From Clostridiales bacterium (GTDB lineage: Bacteria; Bacillota; Clostridia; Oscillospirales; Acutalibacteraceae): a stretch of DNA of 11,275 bases. Position 1 is the stretch's first letter; every line of letters starts with the position of its first letter. Under the pieces are notes generated by a model that had not been told where the DNA came from, did not search any database, and saw only the letters and a list, made by a program, of their open reading frames with translations. Location of the stretch: positions 1 through 11,275 of the forward strand of contig JAJBVC010000156.1 in NCBI GenBank assembly GCA_020860025.1. Reading direction: 5' to 3'. The position numbers were made by a program, and so were the translations under genes. Of this stretch, positions 7,242-11,275 are shown piece after piece.

Positions 7242-7306
7242 ATAATATTTACTTTTTACAAAGTTAATTGTATTTAACAGTATTATTAAAACATCTTTAA
7301 ATTTAT

Positions 7307-8724
7307 TTAAAGAATAGGAACAAAAAGCAGTAATATCTTTTCTGAAAAACGCTCTAAGTTACTGCGATTATTGTAATCGGAAAGCATATACTCATATGAA
7401 TTATCCAAGTCGTTATTGTAAATTCTATTATATTCGCTTACGAGTTGATAATCGTAAAAAATCGAGCAAATTTCATCATCAACGCAAAGGCTTCTCATAT
7501 CCATATTTACAGAGCCGATACAGCACATTTCATTATCTACAGTAAGAGTTTTTGCGTGTATGTATCCTTTATATTTATAAATTTTTGCTCCATATGACAT
7601 AAGCTCACCGCAAAAATACGTTGTAAGCGGTTCTATATGCGGCCCGGATTTGATTGACGGAACCATTATTTCAATTTCAACGCCGGAGCAAAGAGCGGTT
7701 TTAAGTGAATCCATTATTGAAGAATCCGGAATAAAATACGGCGTTTGAATCCGTATTTTATTTTTTGCGCTTCTAATCATACTTAAATAACTCAGTTTGA
7801 TTGACTCTTTATTATTTTCAACTCCGCTTGTAATAATTTGGCATGGCTTATCGCCGGATGAATAATTGTGATTGAGAACCTTGTCGAATGATTTATCGGC
7901 AGACGGAAGTTCTCTTTTTCTTACAGCGCAATACCAATCTGAAAAAAACATTCCGTCAAGAATCCCACTGCATTTTCCTGTTAATCGTATTTGCGTATCT
8001 CTCCAAGGAGTTTTGATTTTATCCATATTGGCGTATTTCTCGCCAACATTCATTCCGCCTAAATATGATATATTCTTATCAATTACAACTATTTTTCTGT
8101 GACTTCTGAAATGCGTTAAAAATGGTTTTAATTTTTTTTTACGTGTCCGTTTGCTTTGATAAGCGGTTTAAAAAATTTTCTTGGTGTTGTGATATTTGCA
8201 AGATAGTCGCACATTAAAAGGACTTCCACACCTTCTCTTGCTTTTTTTGCAAGAATTTCGATGAATCTTTTGCCTATAGAGTCATTATGTACTGTATAAT
8301 ACTGAATGTGGATACTTTCTTTTGCGTTTTCCAAATCGTTGAAAAGACTTTCATAATGCTCTTTTCCCGTAGTAAAAATTTCTTTTTCATCATAAAATGT
8401 CAAAACGCTGTTATTGTAATTTTTATTAAATTTTGCAACCTGATTTTGTTCATTTGAAAATTTGCAATCCTGTAAATTACCGCTTACAAGATTGTTGCTG
8501 TTAACAGAATTTAAATATCTTTTCTTTAATAATTTTGTACGCACATTGTACGTGATTTTTATTGTCAGCGTACTGCCGAAAATCATATATATAAACGCAC
8601 CGACAAACGGCAGAAGCAAAAGAACGATTACCCATGCTACTGCCTCTGACGGATTTTTTTGTTCGATGAAAATAACGCTTATAGGAAGAAAAATATAAAT
8701 TACAAGTAAAATAAATTTAAACAT
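7307..8724 (-). pseudogene. cls: Cardiolipin synthase (PLD family), split by a frameshift in an A9 run
   Basis: Two frames together encode one cardiolipin synthase, which joins two phosphatidylglycerols (or related donors) into cardiolipin at the membrane. The first frame runs from ATG 8724 (AGG ribosome site upstream) to a stop at 8128. It carries two N-terminal membrane helices (residues about 2-20 and 28-49, with the family phrase KNPSEAVAWVIVLLLLPFVG) and the start of the first PLD domain. The second frame carries the rest to 7307. One extra A in the A9 run at 8132-8140 rejoins them into 472 residues, a normal Cls length. HKD motif 1 (HRKIVVID, restored H209, K211, D216; bases 8101-8078) lies just after the shift. 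HKD motif 2 (HAKTLTVD, H390, K392, D397) is intact. The C-terminus ERFSEKILLLFVPIL is typical. Apart from the shift nothing is decayed, so it could be a sequencing error, a phase-variable allele, transcriptional slippage, or a recent mutation. Confidence 0.9.
8132..8140 (-). repeat. A9 homopolymer (T9 on plus strand) at the cls frameshift
   Basis: The coding strand reads cac-gt followed by nine A, then TTAAAACC. With nine A the frame hits TAA after K-K-N. With ten A (or seven) it continues as V-K-K-K-L-K-P-F-L-T-H-F-R-S-H-R-K into the first HKD motif. Runs of nine or more A are known sites of polymerase slippage. Confidence 0.9.
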
Positions 8725-8742
8725 TGATGTTACCTGATTTAA

Positions 8743-8786
8743 GTTAATATAACATTAACAGTAGCATTAGTTTGTTCGTTTGTCAA
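8743..8786 (-). promoter_or_regulatory. Possible cls promoter region with an inverted repeat
   Basis: GTTAAT (8743-8748) and ATTAAC (8754-8759) form an inverted repeat with a 5-base spacer, 19 bases upstream of the cls start. On the minus strand a consensus -35, TTGACA (8786-8781), lies farther up, but the hexamer 17 bases on (TACTGT) is a poor -10. The repeat could be an operator or a chance feature of AT-rich DNA. Confidence 0.25.
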
Positions 8787-8838
8787 CATCTGTCGGCACA
8801 ATTTAAAACTTTTTCTGCACGATGATTATAATTTTAAA

Positions 8839-8867
8839 GGGACTGTCTCGCATTGCGAGACAGCCCC
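8839..8867 (-). terminator. Terminator hairpin after the phosphoesterase-remnant gene
   Basis: CTGTCTCGC (8843-8851) pairs perfectly with GCGAGACAG (8855-8863) around a 3-base loop. It is extended by GGG (8839-8841) with CCC (8865-8867) after one mismatch. On the minus strand it is followed by TTTAAAATTAT, a moderate U tract, 13 bases past the stop at 8881. The GC-rich stem stands out from its surroundings. Confidence 0.75.
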
Positions 8868-8880
8868 CTCAGTTGTGTTA

Positions 8881-9411
8881 TTATCCGGTTATTTGTTCAA
8901 AATAATACATTCCCGTCGCTTCATTTGAATTTACATTTATAGATACAAGCGTACAAGAAGGCGTAATAAAATCGGCACGACCGGCGCTGTATCCGCTTAC
9001 ACGGCTGAGCTGATAGTACCTGCCGTTATAAAGCGAACACATGTTGTTACTGTGCTGATGTGCACAGGAAATAAGTTTTATGTATTCGTTATCCTGCGTC
9101 ATCTCGTCAAACAGTGAATTGCCCTCAATATCATCATAAGGAATTGTATTGTACATATCAAAGCCTGCGTATTCGGCACCGTTGTCATAAGCCTCTTGAA
9201 ATGCCGGAGTAGGCATATGGAAAAAGACGCTTGCGGTAACGCTTCTTTCGTATATTCCGTCATTGAGCCAATTAATTTGACTTTCGGTCATACTTTCATA
9301 GCTGTCGCCTTTATTGCAGTTAAATCTGTATAAAATATAAATTCCGAAGCTGCCGACAATAACAATAATAATTGCTAAAATAACAGCGACTACTTTTTTA
9401 AATTTCTTCAT
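8881..9411 (-). CDS. Membrane-anchored remnant of a calcineurin-like metallophosphoesterase (N-terminal metal-site half absent)
   Basis: This 176-residue protein starts at ATG 9411, five bases after GAGGAGA. Residues about 6-28 are a membrane segment or uncleaved signal anchor. From about residue 42 it reads like the second half of the metallophosphoesterases related to purple acid phosphatase and ICC. MTESQINWLNDGI is the usual lead-in, SVFFHMPTPAF gives the conserved His65, and SCAHQHSNNM stands where the family has GHxHxN (H118, H120). NGRYYQLSRVSGYSAGRADF and a closing strand follow. The earlier family blocks with DxH, GDxxD and GNH(D/E), which hold most of the two-metal site, are absent. 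The anchor passes straight into the second half, and complete relatives are roughly twice as long. I infer an in-frame internal deletion; catalysis is unlikely but the frame is kept. It lies 26 bases after proC, probably in one transcript. Homology rests on pattern memory. Confidence 0.7.
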   Translation of the reverse strand: MKKFKKVVAVILAIIIVIVGSFGIYILYRFNCNKGDSYESMTESQINWLNDGIYERSVTASVFFHMPTPAFQEAYDNGAEYAGFDMYNTIPYDDIEGNSLFDEMTQDNEYIKLISCAHQHSNNMCSLYNGRYYQLSRVSGYSAGRADFITPSCTLVSINVNSNEATGMYYFEQITG

Positions 9412-9437
9412 TTATTCTCCTCAAATTTGTAAAAAGC

Positions 9438-10235
9438 TTAAAGTTTTTTATCTTTTTCAAAAGCTTTGTCAACAGCGTTATGAACAGCCGATTCGAAGCC
9501 GTCCGCCTGAAGTGAAGTTACACCCTCAATAGTAGTACCGCCGGGGGAGCAAACATTGTCAATCAGTTCCCACGGATGAGTGTCGGATTCCAAAATCATT
9601 TTAGCACTGCCGTATACTGTTTGAGCCGCAATCATAAGAGCGTCTTTTTTCTTTAACCCGTTTTTAACACCGGCTCTTGCCAATGCGTCAATAAACATAT
9701 AAGCGTAGGCGGGAGCGCAGCCGCCGATTACTCCGAAAATAGGGAAAAAGCTTTCATCAAGCGCTAAAACCTTGCCGATACTTGAAAGGAGTTTTTCTAT
9801 AGCCGATTTATCCTCATCGGTAACGAGTTCATTACAACAATATGCACTGATAGCCTCGCTTACTTTAGCGTTGATGTTCGGCATAACACGTATAATTTTA
9901 CATTTATCTGTTGAATTGTCGGTAATAAATTCTATTGTTTTGCCTGCCACAATTGATACAAGAACTTTTTTGCTCTTGTTCGCTGTGTCCTTGATTTTAT
10001 TTAACACTTCGCCGAGTACGTTTGGCTTGACGGCAAGAAAAATTATGTCGCTTATTTCAGCAACGCTTTGCTCACTGTCGCATACATTTACATTAAACGA
10101 CGACTTAATTTTATCAAGCGCAGGAGAATAAACATCGTAAGCAAAAATATTTTTGCTCTCCTCCGCCTTGTTTTCTATAATTCCGCTTATAATTGCTGTT
10201 GCCATATTACCGCAGCCGATAAAACCAATATTCAT
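9438..10235 (-). CDS. proC: Pyrroline-5-carboxylate reductase
   Basis: ProC (265 residues) reduces 1-pyrroline-5-carboxylate to proline with NAD(P)H, the last step of proline synthesis in the cytosol. The start is ATG 10235, preceded by AAGGAAG about nine bases upstream. The Rossmann nucleotide loop is GFIGCGNMA (residues 4-12). AVKP is at 68-71 and IIRVMPN at 114-120. The substrate and dimer region runs from GGCAPAYAYMFIDALARAGV (171-190). The family signature core NVCSPGGTTIEGV is at 227-239. The length is typical. It is the first gene of a probable two-gene unit with the phosphoesterase remnant, starting from a promoter that overlaps the end of spoIIID. Confidence 0.96.
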   Translation of the reverse strand: MNIGFIGCGNMATAIISGIIENKAEESKNIFAYDVYSPALDKIKSSFNVNVCDSEQSVAEISDIIFLAVKPNVLGEVLNKIKDTANKSKKVLVSIVAGKTIEFITDNSTDKCKIIRVMPNINAKVSEAISAYCCNELVTDEDKSAIEKLLSSIGKVLALDESFFPIFGVIGGCAPAYAYMFIDALARAGVKNGLKKKDALMIAAQTVYGSAKMILESDTHPWELIDNVCSPGGTTIEGVTSLQADGFESAVHNAVDKAFEKDKKL

Positions 10236-10268
10236 AATGTTAAACTTCCTTACTGTTTTATTTAACTA

Positions 10269-10297
10269 ATAATACCACTTAAATATGTAAAAATCAA
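10269..10297 (-). promoter_or_regulatory. Candidate sigma-A promoter of proC
   Basis: On the minus strand TTGATT (10297-10292) and TATTAT (10274-10269) are 17 bases apart, with a start expected near 10262, about 27 bases before the proC ATG. The -35 box covers the stop codon of spoIIID (10296-10294). A separate promoter makes sense because spoIIID should be active only in sporulation while proC is a housekeeping gene. Confidence 0.6.
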
Positions 10298-10557
10298 CTG
10301 TTACAGTTTTTAAGTCTTTCATATTTTCTTTTAGTAGCAAGTCCACCTCGTATATGACGCTGCGCCTTGTTTTCCTCAAGAATTTCCTTAACCTCACTGC
10401 AAAGTAACGGATTGATTACCGCAAGTCGTTTTGTGACGTCATTATGTACGGTTGATTTGCTTATTCCAAACACAACGGCAGCCTGCCTTACAGTCGCCTT
10501 TGTTTCTATAATATAATGGGCAATATTTATACATCTTTTTTCAACATTACCAATCAA
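10294..10557 (-). CDS. spoIIID: Stage III sporulation transcriptional regulator SpoIIID
   Basis: SpoIIID is a small DNA-binding protein that adjusts the mother-cell sigma-E regulon and helps prepare sigma-K expression during sporulation. I place the start at TTG 10557, six bases after AAGGAAGGTG (10573-10564), giving 87 residues. The N-terminus MIGNVEKRCINIAHYIIETK then aligns without a gap to Bacillus SpoIIID as I remember it (MHDYIKERTIKIGKYIVETK). The helix-turn-helix is TVRQAAVVFGISKSTVHNDV (residues 22-41). The conserved C-terminal part has INPLLCSEVKEILEENK, then RHIRGGLATKRKYE. The longer ATG start at 10608 would lie upstream of the sigma-E-like promoter and add a tail the family lacks. 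It is monocistronic and indicates a spore-forming organism. Confidence 0.95.
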   Translation of the reverse strand: MIGNVEKRCINIAHYIIETKATVRQAAVVFGISKSTVHNDVTKRLAVINPLLCSEVKEILEENKAQRHIRGGLATKRKYERLKNCNS

Positions 10558-10578
10558 GTTGTTCACCTTCCTTGGTAA

Positions 10579-10606
10579 TGTATATGATTTTACCCTGAAA
10601 ATATAC
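10579..10606 (-). promoter_or_regulatory. Candidate sigma-E (mother-cell sporulation) promoter of spoIIID
   Basis: On the minus strand GTATATT (10606-10600) fits the sigma-E -35 consensus GKATATT. CATATACA (10586-10579) matches six of eight positions of the -10 consensus CATACAMT, and the spacing is 13 bases. spoIIID is a classic sigma-E target. The start would be near 10572, just ahead of the ribosome site, supporting the TTG start. Confidence 0.6.
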
Positions 10607-10640
10607 ATATACTATCGTTATAGCTATATAATAAATCATC

Positions 10641-10669
10641 AAAAAAATCCCGCATCAAGCGATGCGGGA
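10641..10669 (-). terminator. Terminator of the acidic-tail membrane protein gene
   Basis: CCCGCATC (10649-10656) pairs with GATGCGGG (10661-10668) around AAGC, with one further T/A pair. On the minus strand it is followed by T7 (10647-10641). It starts eight bases past the stop at 10677 and isolates that gene from spoIIID. Confidence 0.92.
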
Positions 10670-10676
10670 CTTTTGT

Positions 10677-11231
10677 CTATTCGTCGGTTTCTTCTTCAGT
10701 TTCTTCCTCGGTAGTTTCTTCTTCCTCTTCTTCTTCTTCTTCGTCTTCATTGTCGGATTGAAGATCGCTGATTAAGTCGGATAAAGTTTTCTGATTAAGC
10801 TCGTCTACCTGGTCGTATTTGCTAACGTCGCTTTCTTCAGCCTCTTTGCCATCCTCTTCAAGAAGAGTGAGCGTCAAAACCTTGCCGGAAATGCTGAACT
10901 TATAAATAATTTCCTTACTCGTTTCGGGATTTTTAAGCGTAAGCTTGTTGCCTTTGACCGTATATGTGCCCGAGAAATTTATCGTAGACAAATATGAATC
11001 ATATGTTCCGTCATCATAGAAAACATATGCCGAAAGACCGGCTGCCGACTGGCTCTGCCACTTTGCAACAAGTTTTGTTTCATCGGATGAGAAAATAGAT
11101 TTTGTTGCCTCAACAGGATTCTGGTCTGTTGCAACGCAGTAAATTCCACCCGCCGCAACAAGTGCTACAATTACTCCGACAATAACGCCTATAATTATTT
11201 TAGCCTTTTTAGTAAGAGCTTTTTTTGCCAT
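10677..11231 (-). CDS. Single-pass membrane protein with lipocalin-like (DUF5640-type) domain and poly-Glu tail
   Basis: The protein has 184 residues; its ATG 11231 lies nine bases after AAAGGAGG. A basic N-terminus (MAKKALTKKAK) leads into a membrane helix at about residues 12-33, placing the rest outside the cell. Residues about 52-124 form a small beta-barrel-like domain (KLVAKWQSQ, YVFYDDGTYDSY, FSGTYTVKGNKLTL, YKFSISGKVLTLTL) resembling DUF5640/lipocalin-like stress-type domains common in Clostridia; this is by pattern only. Residues 162-184 are a strongly acidic tail with nine consecutive Glu (164-172) encoded by GAA/GAG repeats. There is no catalytic motif, and the function is unknown. 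A terminator follows directly; the promoter is beyond the window edge. Confidence 0.8.
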   Translation of the reverse strand: MAKKALTKKAKIIIGVIVGVIVALVAAGGIYCVATDQNPVEATKSIFSSDETKLVAKWQSQSAAGLSAYVFYDDGTYDSYLSTINFSGTYTVKGNKLTLKNPETSKEIIYKFSISGKVLTLTLLEEDGKEAEESDVSKYDQVDELNQKTLSDLISDLQSDNEDEEEEEEEEETTEEETEEETDE

Positions 11232-11275
11232 ATTATTTTGCCTCCTTTAATCGTTTTTTAACAAGAAGATTGTTT

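Noticed and set aside
7295..7312. Palindrome CTTTAAAT-TT-ATTTAAAG at the cls stop codon
   Set aside because: It is pure AT apart from its ends in very AT-rich DNA, with no sign of function.
7307..8053. Independent short PLD protein starting at ATG 8053
   Set aside because: The ATG is the Met of the conserved GGMNVG phrase after HKD motif 1. It is the downstream part of the split cardiolipin synthase.
10288..10308. Weak hairpin AACTG-TAA-CAGTT followed by T5 at the spoIIID stop
   Set aside because: The stem is only five base pairs and AT-rich, too weak to call a terminator.
10558..10608. ATG 10608 as the spoIIID start
   Set aside because: It adds 17 residues unlike the family, lies upstream of the likely promoter, and the TTG has the ribosome site.

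Overview
The window is AT-rich DNA from a low-GC, spore-forming Gram-positive bacterium. It looks like a gut or rumen Clostridia member of the Ruminococcus/Oscillospiraceae type. The support is strong AGGAGG ribosome sites, a SAM-I (S-box) riboswitch, a BirA-type biotin operator, the sporulation regulator SpoIIID, dockerin and cohesin modules (cellulosome parts), and BspA-type surface repeats. This assignment is inferred from gene content; no search was run.

Left part (1-4971): secreted polysaccharide-degradation genes. A gene cut by the window edge ends in a two-repeat dockerin. Fourteen bases later, in the same probable operon, lies a secreted protein carrying both a cohesin and a dockerin, so it could act as an adaptor. 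After a terminator comes a small four-helix-bundle (DUF2383/ferritin-like) protein. Convergent to these is a 1046-residue secreted protein joining BspA-like leucine-rich repeats, cysteine-rich segments and a half-dockerin to a GH30-family glycoside hydrolase with both catalytic glutamates. The left part therefore encodes substrate binding, assembly and hydrolysis outside the cell.

Middle (4972-7241): two cofactor genes, each with its own visible control. bioY (biotin uptake) is driven by a promoter whose -35 box lies inside a BirA operator. metK (SAM synthetase) sits behind a SAM-I riboswitch with a terminator/antiterminator switch.

Right part (7242-11275), all on the minus strand: a cardiolipin synthase split by one missing base in an A9 run; a membrane-anchored remnant of a calcineurin-like phosphoesterase that lacks the first half of its metal site; proC (proline synthesis); spoIIID with a TTG start and a sigma-E-like promoter; and a single-pass membrane protein with a lipocalin-like domain and a poly-glutamate tail.

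No tRNA, rRNA, CRISPR array, insertion sequence or attachment site was seen, and no gene-free stretch exceeds 300 bases. The points most worth checking are the A9 frameshift in cardiolipin synthase, the internally deleted phosphoesterase, and the unusual domain orders of the cohesin-dockerin and GH30 proteins. I did not find a clearly new multi-gene system.
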